36,275 nucleotides of DNA from an uncultured Oscillibacter sp. (GCA_946551795.1 CAMNRF010000002.1:65955-102229); one strand, 5' to 3'; positions 15,989 through 23,798 are shown, numbered from the stretch's first letter. Numbers and translations are program-made. The notes: generated by a model not told the origin, from the letters alone.

Positions 15989-16017
15989 AGTATATGAGGG
16001 AGGGCATGAAAATGTGC
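15989..16017 (-). promoter_or_regulatory. Candidate sigma-E (sporulation mother-cell) promoter
   Basis: On the minus strand, GCACATT (16017-16011), a 14-base spacer and CATATACT (15996-15989). Compared with the known sigma-E consensus (KMATATT, 14-15 bases, CATACAMT) this is 6 of 7 and 7 of 8. The predicted start leaves a leader of about 25 bases before the ATG at 15957. The -35 overlaps the stem of the nth terminator, so part of its sequence may be there for another reason. Confidence 0.5.
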
Positions 16018-16041
16018 CTGCGGATCTCCGCAGGCACATCT
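16006..16041 (-). terminator. Terminator of nth
   Basis: ATGTGCCTGCGG (16012-16023) pairs perfectly with 16028-16039. On the minus strand the stem is followed by TTTTC, about 12 bases after the nth stop. Confidence 0.8.
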
Positions 16042-16050
16042 GGGTGGTTC

Positions 16051-16689
16051 TTATTTTTTGCCCTTCGCCGTGTCGCAGTCTCCCGCCAGGGGGCAGCCCT
16101 GGCACTTGGGGGACCGGGCGGTGCAGGTGTCCCGGCCGAAGAGCACCATCCGGTGGCAGAAGTTGTTGGATTCCTTGGGCGGGATGGACTGCCGCAGCTG
16201 CCGCTCCACCTGGAGGGGGTCCTTGGACCCGTCGGTGATCCCCAGCCGCCCGGTGATGCGGATGCAGTGGGTGTCGCAGACGTAGCCCTCCTGGCCGAAG
16301 ACATCCCCCAGGATCAGGTTGGCGGTCTTGCGGCCCACGCCGGGAAGGCTGGTGAGCTCGTCCATGGTGCCGGGGACCTTTCCGCCGAAGTCATCGATCA
16401 GCCGCCGGGCGCAGCTGACGATGTCCCGGGCCTTGCCGTTGAAGAACCCGCAGGAGCGGATGTACTCCCCGACCTCCGCCGGGTCCGCCTCCGCGAAGCT
16501 CTGGAGGGTTGGGAAGCGGGCGTACAGGGCGGGGGTCACCTGATTGACCCGCGCGTCGGTGCACTGGGCGGAGAGCCGCACGGCGAAGAGCAGCTCGTAG
16601 TCCTTCTCATATTGCAGGGAGCACAGGGCGTCGGGGTAGATGCCTTTCAACGTTTCAATAATGCGCTTGACCGCGGCCTTGGATTTCAT
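16051..16689 (-). CDS. nth: Endonuclease III (DNA glycosylase/AP lyase)
   Basis: Base-excision repair enzyme that removes oxidised pyrimidines and cleaves the AP site. The 212-residue protein has the helix-hairpin-helix LPGVGRKTANLIL with the catalytic Lys, the catalytic Asp in VCDTHCIRI, and the C-terminal iron-sulfur cluster motif C-x6-C-x2-C-x5-C (CTARSPKCQGCPLAGDC). The start ATG at 16689 has GAGG about five bases upstream. A longer frame upstream is unsupported. The position before Thr-His is Cys instead of the common Val, a small change not expected to remove activity. The gene ends in its own terminator. Confidence 0.95.
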   Translation of the reverse strand: MKSKAAVKRIIETLKGIYPDALCSLQYEKDYELLFAVRLSAQCTDARVNQVTPALYARFPTLQSFAEADPAEVGEYIRSCGFFNGKARDIVSCARRLIDDFGGKVPGTMDELTSLPGVGRKTANLILGDVFGQEGYVCDTHCIRITGRLGITDGSKDPLQVERQLRQSIPPKESNNFCHRMVLFGRDTCTARSPKCQGCPLAGDCDTAKGKK

Positions 16690-16806
16690 ATTCCTCACCT
16701 CACGATGACAGGATACCACAAAATCCGACGGTTGGCGAGGAATTTTTAATTTTTTTTACGGCGGAGCGGAAGTCCGTGAAAAAGGGTGGAATCTCCCTGT
16801 GGGTTG

Positions 16807-16815
16807 TGGTATAAT
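16807..16815 (+). promoter_or_regulatory. Extended -10 promoter before the small membrane protein gene
   Basis: TGGTATAAT at 16807-16815 is a perfect extended -10. No good -35 is seen at the usual distance. It lies 40 bases upstream of the start codon at 16855. Confidence 0.55.
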
Positions 16816-16854
16816 TCTCTCATCTGTTTTACAGTTGTTTCAGAAAGGAGTTCT

Positions 16855-17079
16855 ATGAACAAAAAGATGATTTGCGGCGTACTGCTGGCTGTGATCGGGC
16901 TGGTGTACTCGGCTTTTTGTTTTATTTACGCCGCCATGAACCCGTGTATTTACAACGGGATCGGCGGATTGAAAGGCGCGTTCCTCGGCTCGGATATGCT
17001 GCTGCCGTTCATTCTTTCAACGGCGGTGATGTGGATCGGCTTTTTGCTCTGCTTTATCGAAGCGTACCGGAAGCATTGA
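16855..17079 (+). CDS. Small two-span membrane protein, unknown function
   Basis: A 74-residue product with two hydrophobic spans, residues about 4-24 (MICGVLLAVIGLVYSAFCFI) and 46-68 (LLPFILSTAVMWIGFLLCF), joined by a short loop with CIYNGIGGLKG. The ATG at 16855 has AAAGGAG four bases upstream. An upstream in-frame extension covers the promoter and is rejected. It lies 27 bases before rarA with no terminator, so the two may be transcribed together. No family recognised. Confidence 0.75.
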   Translation: MNKKMICGVLLAVIGLVYSAFCFIYAAMNPCIYNGIGGLKGAFLGSDMLLPFILSTAVMWIGFLLCFIEAYRKH

Positions 17080-17106
17080 TCTCCAGAAGAGAAGGGAGGG
17101 TTCCCT

Positions 17107-18375
17107 ATGCAGCGCCCCCTGGCGGATGAGATCCGCCCCCAGACACTGGACCAGGTGGTGGGACAGCGCCATATCCTGGCCCCCGGCGCGGTGCTCCGCC
17201 GCCTGATCGAGAGCGGCACCGACGCCAACATGGTCTTCTATGGGCCCTCGGGCACCGGAAAGACCACCATTGCCAACATCATCGCGGAGCGTACCCAAAA
17301 GACCTTGTACCGCCTCAACGCCACCACGGCGTCCCTCCAGGACATCAAGGACATCATCGGCGACGTGGGGACACTGCTGGCGCCCGGCGGCGTGCTGCTG
17401 TACCTGGACGAGATCCAGTACTTCAACAAGAAGCAGCAGCAGAGCCTGTTGGAGTTCATGGAAAACGGCAAGCTGACCCTGATTGCCTCCACCACCGAGA
17501 ACCCCTATTTCTATGTGTACAGCGCCCTCCTCAGCCGCAGCACGGTGTTTGAGTTCAAATCCGTCTCCCCGGCGGAGGCGGAGCCCGCCGTGGCGCGGGC
17601 CCTGGAGATCGAGAGGGAGCGCAGCCCCCTGCCCCTCACCTGGGAGGAGGGGGTGCCCCTCCACATCGCCACCGCCTGCGGCGGCGACGTGCGCAAGGCC
17701 ATCAACGCCGTGGAGCTCCTCTGCCAGGCGGCGGTGCCGGAGAGAGGAGAGCTCCGTCTGACGCTGGCCGACGCCGCCCAGGTCTCCCAGCGCAGCGCCA
17801 TGCGCTACGACAAGGGGGGCGACGCCATGTATGACATCGCCTCCGCGCTGATGAAGTCTCTCCGGGGCAGCGACCCGGACGCGGCCCTCCACTACCTGGC
17901 CCGCTTCCTGGAGGCCGGGGACCTGGTGACCCCCTGCCGCCGCCTCCTCTGTTCCGCCAGCGAGGATGTGGGGATGGCCTATCCCCAGGCCATCGCCATC
18001 GTGAAGGCCTGCGTGGACACCGCCATGCAGCTGGGACTTCCGGAGGCCCAGCTGCCCCTGGCCCAGGCGGCGGTGCTGCTGGCCACGGCCCCCAAGTCCA
18101 ACAGCGTGGTGGAGGGCATTGGAAAGGCCCGGGCGGACGTGAAGGCGGGCCGCACCGGGGATGTGCCCCGGCAGCTCCAGAACGTCCACGCCGACACCAC
18201 CGGCTTTGACAACCAGCAGCACTACCTCTATCCCCACAATTTCCCCGGCCACTGGGTGGACCAGCAGTACCTGCCGGACGCCCTGAAGGGCGTGCGGTAC
18301 TACGAGTTCGGGGACAACAAGACGGAGCAGGCGGCCAGAGCCTACTGGGAGAAGCTCAAGGGACGGGAGCTGTAA
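17107..18375 (+). CDS. rarA: Replication-associated recombination protein A (AAA+ ATPase)
   Basis: RarA/MgsA-family clamp-loader-like ATPase acting at stalled replication forks. In order: the N-terminal family segment RPLADEIRPQTLDQVVGQRHIL, Walker A GPSGTGKT (residues 46-53), Walker B LLYLDEIQYF, sensor 1 LIASTTENPYF, the sensor-2 region around CGGDVRKAINAVELL, and the C-terminal tetramerisation/MgsA domain, including EDVGMAYPQAI and YLYPHNFPGHWVDQQYLP. The 422 residues are of normal length. GGGAGGG lies six bases upstream of the ATG. The 3' end overlaps the convergent S1-domain gene by 20 bases. Confidence 0.96.
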   Translation: MQRPLADEIRPQTLDQVVGQRHILAPGAVLRRLIESGTDANMVFYGPSGTGKTTIANIIAERTQKTLYRLNATTASLQDIKDIIGDVGTLLAPGGVLLYLDEIQYFNKKQQQSLLEFMENGKLTLIASTTENPYFYVYSALLSRSTVFEFKSVSPAEAEPAVARALEIERERSPLPLTWEEGVPLHIATACGGDVRKAINAVELLCQAAVPERGELRLTLADAAQVSQRSAMRYDKGGDAMYDIASALMKSLRGSDPDAALHYLARFLEAGDLVTPCRRLLCSASEDVGMAYPQAIAIVKACVDTAMQLGLPEAQLPLAQAAVLLATAPKSNSVVEGIGKARADVKAGRTGDVPRQLQNVHADTTGFDNQQHYLYPHNFPGHWVDQQYLPDALKGVRYYEFGDNKTEQAARAYWEKLKGREL

Positions 18376-19285
18376 AAACCGTCTCCACCGGATCTTTCTC
18401 ATATCCCGGCGGGGAGTAGGTCCAGCGGTCCAGCCTCCCGTCGGTGATCTGGTACCGCAGAGGCTCCGGGGCCTCCCGGGGCGGCAGCTTTTCGATGACC
18501 TGGAGCTTGATCTTCATCCGCTCCGGCCGGATGCTCTTGATGAAGACCGACACCTCGTCTCCGGGGGACAGCCGGGCGTCCGCCAGGCCGGAGAGGTTGG
18601 GAGTCAGCTCGATGAAGCTGCCGTAGTCCTTCACGCTGCGGACGGTGCCCCGCACCGTCTCCCCCGGGGCGAAGCGGCTGGCGTTCTCCATCCAGGTGCC
18701 CAGCAGCTCCCGCATGGTCATGGTGATCCGGCGGTTCTCCCGGTCAAAGGACCGCACCGCCGCCAGGATCTTCTGCCCCTCCCGCAGCCGCTCGCCGGGG
18801 TGGCCGATGCGGGAGACGGACATCAGCTCGATGGGCAATATGGCGATGATGCCGCAGCCGATGTCCACAAAGGCCCCGTAGGGCTCCAGCCGGGTCACCC
18901 GGCAGGTGAGCACCGTGCCCGGCTCCAGGTGTTTCAGGAAGAAGTCCATGGCGGCCTCCTGGGCGGCCCTGCGGCTGAGGACGGCCTCCGGCGCGCCCTT
19001 TTCGTCGGCCCGGAGAGAGACGACCTTGAAGCAGGCCGGCTTGCCCACCCGGGACAAAACGGCGATGTCCCTGCCGGCCCCGTTGATCCAGGGGGCGATG
19101 GCCTCCGAACGGGAGATCCGGCCCGGAATGCCGTCCAGGTCGATATGTAAGGTGTGGGAGGCGTCGCACCGCTGGACGGGGGCCTCCAGCACGGTGCCGC
19201 TCTCCAGGGCCTCCCGCAGGCTGGGGAGGGCGAGGTGGACCGGGGGGCGCAGGCCCTCCGGGGGAAACAGCTTGTTTTCCGGCAT
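18356..19285 (-). CDS. S1 RNA-binding domain protein (ribosomal protein S1-like)
   Basis: A 309-residue protein with two clear S1 domains, at about residues 122-195 (PGTVLTCRVTRLEPYGAFVD) and 205-265 (PGETVRGTVRSVKDYGSFIEL), and a degenerate first one at about 30-95. It is shorter than genuine ribosomal S1 and is of the small S1-like type seen in Clostridia, which probably binds RNA or the ribosome. The C-terminal 40 residues (REAPEPLRYQITDGRLDRW) are not S1. The start ATG at 19285 has only a weak AGGAT upstream. The stop lies inside the convergent rarA gene. Confidence 0.85.
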   Translation of the reverse strand: MPENKLFPPEGLRPPVHLALPSLREALESGTVLEAPVQRCDASHTLHIDLDGIPGRISRSEAIAPWINGAGRDIAVLSRVGKPACFKVVSLRADEKGAPEAVLSRRAAQEAAMDFFLKHLEPGTVLTCRVTRLEPYGAFVDIGCGIIAILPIELMSVSRIGHPGERLREGQKILAAVRSFDRENRRITMTMRELLGTWMENASRFAPGETVRGTVRSVKDYGSFIELTPNLSGLADARLSPGDEVSVFIKSIRPERMKIKLQVIEKLPPREAPEPLRYQITDGRLDRWTYSPPGYEKDPVETVFTAPVP

Positions 19286-19367
19286 ATTGATCGCATCCTA
19301 TCTGCCGCCAGGCGCGGCGTTTTTCATATGAGACAGTATATGCGAGAGCGATGACAGGAGGAACCCC

Positions 19368-19559
19368 ATGGATCTGCGTCTGCACGACAAAGTGGAGCTG
19401 AAAAAACCCCATCCCTGCGGGAGCACCCAGTGGGAGATTCTGCGGGTGGGGATGGACATCAAGCTGAAATGCCTGGGCTGCGGCCATGAGCTGATGATAC
19501 CCCGGTCCAAGGCGGAGAAGAGCATCCGAAAAATCCTGACGGAGGGGGAGAGGACATGA
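19368..19559 (+). CDS. DUF951 family protein
   Basis: A 63-residue protein that matches the DUF951 (YyzM-like) pattern: an N-terminal HDKVELKKPHPCGSTQWEIL segment, then DIKLKCLGCGHELMIPR. The conserved Cys residues (PCG, KCLGCG) suggest zinc binding. AGGAGG lies six bases upstream of the ATG. It is usually encoded beside basic DNA/ribosome genes, and its role is unknown. Its TGA overlaps the ATG of a 31-residue membrane peptide. Confidence 0.88.
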   Translation: MDLRLHDKVELKKPHPCGSTQWEILRVGMDIKLKCLGCGHELMIPRSKAEKSIRKILTEGERT

Positions 19560-19651
19560 GAGGAAAGATGAAGCGCGTGATGGCGCTGGTGCTGGTGGCG
19601 GTGCTGCTGCTGGCCCTGGTGGCCTCGGCGCTGATGCCGTTTATGCGCTGA
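19556..19651 (+). CDS. 31-residue membrane peptide coupled to DUF951
   Basis: Starts in an ATGA overlap with DUF951 (19556-19559), with GGAGGGGGAGAGG upstream. It has a basic N-terminus (MRGKMKR), one hydrophobic segment (VMALVLVAVLLLALVASALM) and FMR at the end. A strong terminator follows after 15 bases. The overlap, ribosome site and terminator support a real gene. No family recognised. Confidence 0.7.
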   Translation: MRGKMKRVMALVLVAVLLLALVASALMPFMR

Positions 19652-19666
19652 CGTACATGGACGCAG

Positions 19667-19696
19667 AAAAAAGAGCCGCGAAAGCGGCTCTTTTTT
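19667..19696. terminator. Bidirectional terminator
   Basis: AAAAAAGAGCCGC, GAAA loop, GCGGCTCTTTTTT: a perfect stem with A-run and T-run. It serves the DUF951 pair on the plus strand and the DUF554 gene on the minus strand. Confidence 0.93.
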
Positions 19697-19710
19697 CTGT
19701 CCGGTGTTGG

Positions 19711-20445
19711 TTACATAAAGGTGCAGAGCAGGATGGGGAAGAAAATGGCGGGCACCAGGTTCATCACCTTGATCTTAGTCAGGTTCAGCATATTCAGCGC
19801 CAGGGCCGCGATCAGCAGCGACCCCACGCAGGTCATCTCGGCGATGACGGCGTCCCCAAGAAGGGGGGAGAAGACGGAGGCCAGAAGGGAGATGCTTCCC
19901 TGATACAAAAACAGCGCCGCGGCGGAGAAGGCCACGCCTACCCCGAGAGAGGAGGCGAAGACGACGGAGCTGATGCCGTCCAGCAGGGACTTGGCCTGGA
20001 GGGTCTCATAGTTCCCCGTGAGGCCGTTTTCCAGCGCCCCCACAATGGCCATGGCCCCCACGCAGAAGAGAAGGCTGGCGGTGACAAAGCCCTCAGAGAT
20101 GGTAGCGCCGCCCTCTCCCTGGGCCAGGCGGGCGGTCTTTTTCTGCACCCAGTCGCCCAGGGTCCGCATCCGCCGGTCCAGGTCCAGCAGCTCGCCGGTG
20201 ACGGCGCCCGCCACCATGGAGAGGATGGCGATCAGGGTGTTGTTCCCCTTCAATGCCCCGCTGATGCCGATGTAGAGGACGCACAGCGCCACGCCGCTCA
20301 TGATGATGTCCTGGAGCCGCTGCCCCAGGGCGGCGCTCCCGGCGGGAAGACGGGAGGAGAAGCGGGACGCCAGCCATTTCAGCAGTAGTCCCGCCGTGGA
20401 GCCGGCCAGGACCGCCAGGGCGTTGATAATGGTACCTGTCAGCAT
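19711..20445 (-). CDS. DUF554 family membrane protein
   Basis: A 244-residue polytopic membrane protein of the DUF554 (YdfK/YqgA) type. It starts MLTGTIINALAVLAGSTAGLLL, followed by several spans and the family segments DIIMSGVALCVLYIGISGAL, EGFVTASLLFCVGAMAIVGAL and QAKSLLDGISSVVFASSLG. The longer frame upstream belongs to another reading frame of tcdA. The family N-terminus sets the start at 20445, overlapping the tcdA stop by seven bases. Transport is often proposed for the family but is not established. Confidence 0.88.
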   Translation of the reverse strand: MLTGTIINALAVLAGSTAGLLLKWLASRFSSRLPAGSAALGQRLQDIIMSGVALCVLYIGISGALKGNNTLIAILSMVAGAVTGELLDLDRRMRTLGDWVQKKTARLAQGEGGATISEGFVTASLLFCVGAMAIVGALENGLTGNYETLQAKSLLDGISSVVFASSLGVGVAFSAAALFLYQGSISLLASVFSPLLGDAVIAEMTCVGSLLIAALALNMLNLTKIKVMNLVPAIFFPILLCTFM

Positions 20446-21176
20446 AGGGGGTCTCTCTCTTTCTGTTTCAAAATATCCCGCACCACCACGCTGCCCAGCA
20501 GCAGTCCCGCTGCGGCGGGGAGCCAGGGATTGCTGGCGGGGACGCTGCGCCGCCCCGGCGGCGGGGCCTCCAGTTGGCGGGCGGGGGCGGCCTGCTCCGG
20601 GCTGAACACCACCTTCTGGTGGAGGATGCCCCGGTTTCGCAGCTCCTTGCGCATCACCCGGGCCAGGGGACAGCCGTAGGTCTCGGAGATGTCCGCCGCC
20701 CGCAGCAGCGTGGGGTCCAGCTTGTTGCCTGTGCCCAGGGCCATGATGAGGGGGATGTCCAGCCGCCGGGCGGTCTCCGCCAGGTCCAGCTTGCAGCTCA
20801 CCAGGTCGATGGCGTCCACGATGTAGTCGTACCGACACCCTGCGGGGAAGAAGTCCTCCCGGTGGGCCCCGTCGTAGAGGCCGTAGACGGGGTGGAGAAC
20901 GGCCTCCGGGTGGATGTCCCGGATGCGGGCGGCCGCGGCCTCCGCCTTGGGCTGTCCCACGGTGGACCACAGCGCCTCCAGCTGGCGGTTCAGGTTGGTG
21001 ACGGAGACGGTGTCGCTGTCCACCAGCGTCAGTTCCCCGACGCCCGCTCGGGCCAGACACTCGGCGGCATAGCTGCCCACGCCTCCCAGGCCGAAGACGA
21101 TGACGTGGGCGGCGGCCAGCCTCTCCTGGCCCTCCCAGCCCCACAGCATCTCATTGCGCAGAAACTGCTCCTTCAT
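20439..21176 (-). CDS. tcdA: tRNA threonylcarbamoyladenosine dehydratase
   Basis: E1-like (MoeB/ThiF/HesA) enzyme that uses ATP to cyclise t6A at tRNA position 37 to ct6A. The Rossmann nucleotide motif is GLGGVGSYAAECLARAG, followed by LVDSDTVSVTNLNRQ (Asp and Arg for ATP) and YDYIVDAIDLVSCK. The C-terminus contains the segment PLARVMRKELRNRGI and a hydrophobic end. The 245-residue form starting at 21176 is preferred because GGAGG lies five bases upstream, inside the longer frame. It overlaps DUF554 by seven bases and starts just downstream of the terminator of the preceding parvulin gene. Confidence 0.92.
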   Translation of the reverse strand: MKEQFLRNEMLWGWEGQERLAAAHVIVFGLGGVGSYAAECLARAGVGELTLVDSDTVSVTNLNRQLEALWSTVGQPKAEAAAARIRDIHPEAVLHPVYGLYDGAHREDFFPAGCRYDYIVDAIDLVSCKLDLAETARRLDIPLIMALGTGNKLDPTLLRAADISETYGCPLARVMRKELRNRGILHQKVVFSPEQAAPARQLEAPPPGRRSVPASNPWLPAAAGLLLGSVVVRDILKQKERDPLC

Positions 21177-21188
21177 AGACGCCTCCAT

Positions 21189-21220
21189 AGAAAAACGGGA
21201 CGGCCCAGGGCCGTCCCGTT
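21189..21220 (-). terminator. Terminator of the parvulin gene
   Basis: AACGGGACGG (21194-21203) pairs with CCGTCCCGTT (21211-21220). On the minus strand it is followed by TTTTTCT. It lies between the parvulin stop and the tcdA start and reaches to within a few bases of the tcdA ribosome site. Confidence 0.85.
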
Positions 21221-21240
21221 ATCCGAAGAATTCGCTGAGA

Positions 21241-22818
21241 TCAGCCGACGTACTTCATGCCGGAGTCGCTCTTGGTGATGGTGTGATTCTGGGTGAAGGT
21301 TCCATACCACTCGTCCATGGCGGTGTTCACCAGGCTGTTGCGGACCTGGACCTTCCAATAGGGTGTGCTCTGGCCCACGAAGTACATGATGTGGTAGCCG
21401 TAGTCCGTCTCCACAATGCCGGTGTCGCCGGGTTTGCGGCCGGTGTCGAAGCACCAGTCGTTGAAGGTGGTGACCATCTGACCCCGGTAGACCTCGGTGT
21501 AAATGCCGCCCTGGTCGGCGTTGCCGTCGGCGGAGTTGTCCCGGGCCAGCTGGGCAAAGGACTCCTCGGTGGCCTCGCCGGACTGCCACTGGGCGTACAG
21601 CTCCTCAGCCTTGGCCTTGGCGTCGGCCCGCTTGGCGTCCACGTCGGCCTGATAGCCCTCGTCCTCGCTGGAGAGGGTGGTCTCCTCGGGGCGGATCAGC
21701 ACATGGCGCACGTCCACGGTGTTGTACTCGAAGCGGGACTTGCTGTGGAACAGGGCCACGGTGTAGGAGGAGGAGTTCTCGATGACCTCAACGTCGCCCT
21801 CCCGGCGGGCGTTGTCAAAGGCCCATTCCAGAACAGGGGTGGAGGAGTAGGAGGCGGTCTCCGAGTGGGCGTAGGTGACGCCGTTTTCGGTGTCCGCCTG
21901 GGACTCCAGGCTCTGGCCGCCCTCGTAGGCGGCCAGGACCTCCTCGGCCTTGGCTTTGGCGGCGGCCATGGCGGCGGCGGTCTCCTCCTCGGTGGGCTCC
22001 ACGGCGTTGCCGTCGGCGTCGGTGGTGCCCTCGGCGGTGCCGGAGACGGTGACATACTCGTAGTCCACCCGGTCATAGGTGTTCCGGTCGGCCTGGTAGG
22101 CGTCCTCCAGCTCCGCGTCGGAGTAGGTGAGGCTGTCCTGCTTGGCGTTGGCGTAGGCCTCGTACTGGAGGGTAGCCATCAGCCGCTGGCCATAGACCTT
22201 CTCCGTCATGGTGCTGCCCAGGCTGGCCTGGAGGTAGCGGTCGGCGGAGACGCCGCTGGCCGCGGCGTTGTCCCGGAGGGACTGCATACCGGCGTCATAG
22301 TTCTCCTGCACGCTGGCGGGATACTGGAAGCCCTCGTCCTTGGCGGTTTTCAGCACGGCCTGGACGGCGGACATCTGCTCCAGCGCCTGGTCCACGAAGT
22401 AGTCCTTCCAGGTCTGGCCCACGGCGTCGGGCTCCAGGTTCAGCATGGCGGCGTCGCCCTCCGTCAGGGTCTGGCCGGAGAGGGAGGCGCTGGTGTTCAG
22501 GCTCAGCAGGCCGTAGGAGAGCATGGTGTAGTTGTTGTTGATGAAATTGCGGTAGACATTCTGGTAGTGGAAGTCCACCTCGGCGGCGGTGTACTTCTGG
22601 CCGTCGATGGTGGCGGCGGTGGCGGTCTTCTGGATGATGTTGGACTTCCAGACGATGACGGTGATGGCCACCAGCACAAACACCACGGCGATGACGCCGT
22701 AGAGGATGCTGCTGCGCCGCTCCTCCCTGCGCTGCTGCGCCTCGCGGGCGGTCTTGGGGTTGGTCCAGCCGGAGCTGTTCAGCTCCTGCCGGGATTTCTT
22801 TTCTCTAGATGCGCTCAT
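21241..22818 (-). CDS. Membrane-anchored peptidyl-prolyl isomerase (PpiC/PrsA-like)
   Basis: Extracytoplasmic folding factor. The 525-residue protein has a charged cytosolic head, one span at about residues 38-58 (ILYGVIAVVFVLVAITVIVW), a SurA/PrsA-like N-terminal helical domain, and a C-terminal parvulin domain from about residue 372 (VDVRHVLIRPEE, then DNSADGNADQGGIYTEVYRGQMV and YGYHIMYFVG). There is no lipobox, so it is tethered by its span, unlike typical lipoprotein PrsA. The ATG at 22818 has GAGAGGA about 12 bases upstream. An alternative TTG at 22839 is less likely. It has its own promoter and terminator. Confidence 0.9.
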   Translation of the reverse strand: MSASREKKSRQELNSSGWTNPKTAREAQQRREERRSSILYGVIAVVFVLVAITVIVWKSNIIQKTATAATIDGQKYTAAEVDFHYQNVYRNFINNNYTMLSYGLLSLNTSASLSGQTLTEGDAAMLNLEPDAVGQTWKDYFVDQALEQMSAVQAVLKTAKDEGFQYPASVQENYDAGMQSLRDNAAASGVSADRYLQASLGSTMTEKVYGQRLMATLQYEAYANAKQDSLTYSDAELEDAYQADRNTYDRVDYEYVTVSGTAEGTTDADGNAVEPTEEETAAAMAAAKAKAEEVLAAYEGGQSLESQADTENGVTYAHSETASYSSTPVLEWAFDNARREGDVEVIENSSSYTVALFHSKSRFEYNTVDVRHVLIRPEETTLSSEDEGYQADVDAKRADAKAKAEELYAQWQSGEATEESFAQLARDNSADGNADQGGIYTEVYRGQMVTTFNDWCFDTGRKPGDTGIVETDYGYHIMYFVGQSTPYWKVQVRNSLVNTAMDEWYGTFTQNHTITKSDSGMKYVG

Positions 22819-22889
22819 TTGTTGTTTCAGTCCTCTCAAGTATTGGTGGGGCCTGCCGCTTTTACGGCCGGGATTTTACGCACTTGACC

Positions 22890-22918
22890 ATTATACTGGA
22901 TTCCGGCCCATTGTGCAA
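22890..22918 (-). promoter_or_regulatory. Promoter of the parvulin gene
   Basis: On the minus strand, TTGCAC (22918-22913), 17 bases and TATAAT (22895-22890), about 70 bases upstream of the start codon. Confidence 0.8.
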
Positions 22919-22945
22919 GTGGAAATTCTGAACCTTGCAGCGGAT

Positions 22946-23629
22946 TTATGGATTTTCAGACGGAACCTGCCTCCGGGTCTCTAAAATCCGCCGGATCTCC
23001 CGCTCCGCGGCCTCCAGGTCGCTGTCGCACAGCACGGGGAGGAAGTCCGCCAGCGCCTCCGGCTCCATGTCCCACCAGCGCAGCTCCAGCAGGAGCGCGG
23101 TCAGCTCTTCGCCAAACCGCTTTTTGATGGGCCGGGCGGGGTTGCCGCCCGCCACGGTGTAGGGCTCCACGTCCCTGGCCACCACGGAGCAGGCGGCCAC
23201 GATGGCCCCGTCCCCGATGTGGACGCCGGGCAGGATGACACTCTCCCGCCCGATCCACACGTCGTTTCCCACCACGGTGTCCCCCTTGAAGGGGAGCTGG
23301 GAGAGGTGGGGCGGGGTGTTTTCCGTCCACGCGCCGCCGAAGACGCTGAAGGGATAGGTGCTGACGCTGCTGACGCGGTGGTTGGCGCTGCCCATGATGA
23401 ACCGGGTGCCGCTGGCGATGGAGCAGAATTTGCCGATAATCAGATGGTCCCCGAACTCCGGGTAGTTGAACAGCACATTGTTCCGCTCAAAGCCCGTGGG
23501 GTCCACGGGGTCGTCATAGTAGGTGTAGTCCCCCACGGAGATGTTGGGGGCCTGAATCACGTTTTTGATAAAGCACGAGGTTTGGTACTCGTTGGGAAAG
23601 ACCGCGCTGGGGTCCGGAATTTTTTTCAT
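22946..23629 (-). CDS. Vat-type xenobiotic O-acetyltransferase
   Basis: Hexapeptide-repeat acetyltransferase that would transfer acetyl from acetyl-CoA to an antibiotic hydroxyl (streptogramin A in Vat proteins, chloramphenicol in CatB proteins). The 227-residue protein follows the Vat layout: NISVGDYTYYDD, HLIIGKFCSIASGTRFIM, the catalytic His in MGSANHR (H84), STYPF, then the left-handed helix GNDVWIGRESVILPGVHIGDGA and GGNPARPIKKRF. The start at 23629 has AAGGAG upstream, overlapping the stop of a leader ORF. A longer in-frame start (at 23662) sits too close to its GGAGG. Substrate and resistance cannot be stated from sequence. A long structured leader precedes it. Confidence 0.88.
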   Translation of the reverse strand: MKKIPDPSAVFPNEYQTSCFIKNVIQAPNISVGDYTYYDDPVDPTGFERNNVLFNYPEFGDHLIIGKFCSIASGTRFIMGSANHRVSSVSTYPFSVFGGAWTENTPPHLSQLPFKGDTVVGNDVWIGRESVILPGVHIGDGAIVAACSVVARDVEPYTVAGGNPARPIKKRFGEELTALLLELRWWDMEPEALADFLPVLCDSDLEAAEREIRRILETRRQVPSENP

Positions 23630-23642
23630 TTTATAATTCTCC

Positions 23643-23747
23643 TTACGATATTTTTTCATCACCTCCAAGGGAAATTTGGCATTCCGACGCAATTGCCCGC
23701 ATCTGACGCAGAATCCGCGTCCGATGCCCTCTTTTCCGCGTATACAT
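23643..23747 (-). CDS. 34-codon basic leader ORF upstream of the Vat-type gene
   Basis: ATG at 23747 with a strong GGAGGGAG nine bases upstream, ending in TAA (23645-23643), which is part of the TAAGGAG ribosome site of the acetyltransferase gene. The peptide begins MYTRKRGHRTRILRQM and is Arg-rich. A stem (GCATCGGACGC/GCGTCAGATGC, one mismatch, about 23697-23725) lies inside it. The arrangement suggests translational coupling or antibiotic-dependent control, as known for erm/cat-type leaders. This is an inference. Confidence 0.55.
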   Translation of the reverse strand: MYTRKRGHRTRILRQMRAIASECQISLGGDEKIS

Positions 23748-23798
23748 TTAATTTTACTCCCTCCGCCTGAAACCAGGCTGAAATGATCTCTGTACAGC

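Noticed and set aside
19302-19324. GCCGC/GCGGC hairpin followed by GTTTTT between the S1-domain gene and DUF951
   Set aside because: It would terminate a plus-strand transcript, but none is expected to reach it except rarA readthrough. Too short to call with confidence.
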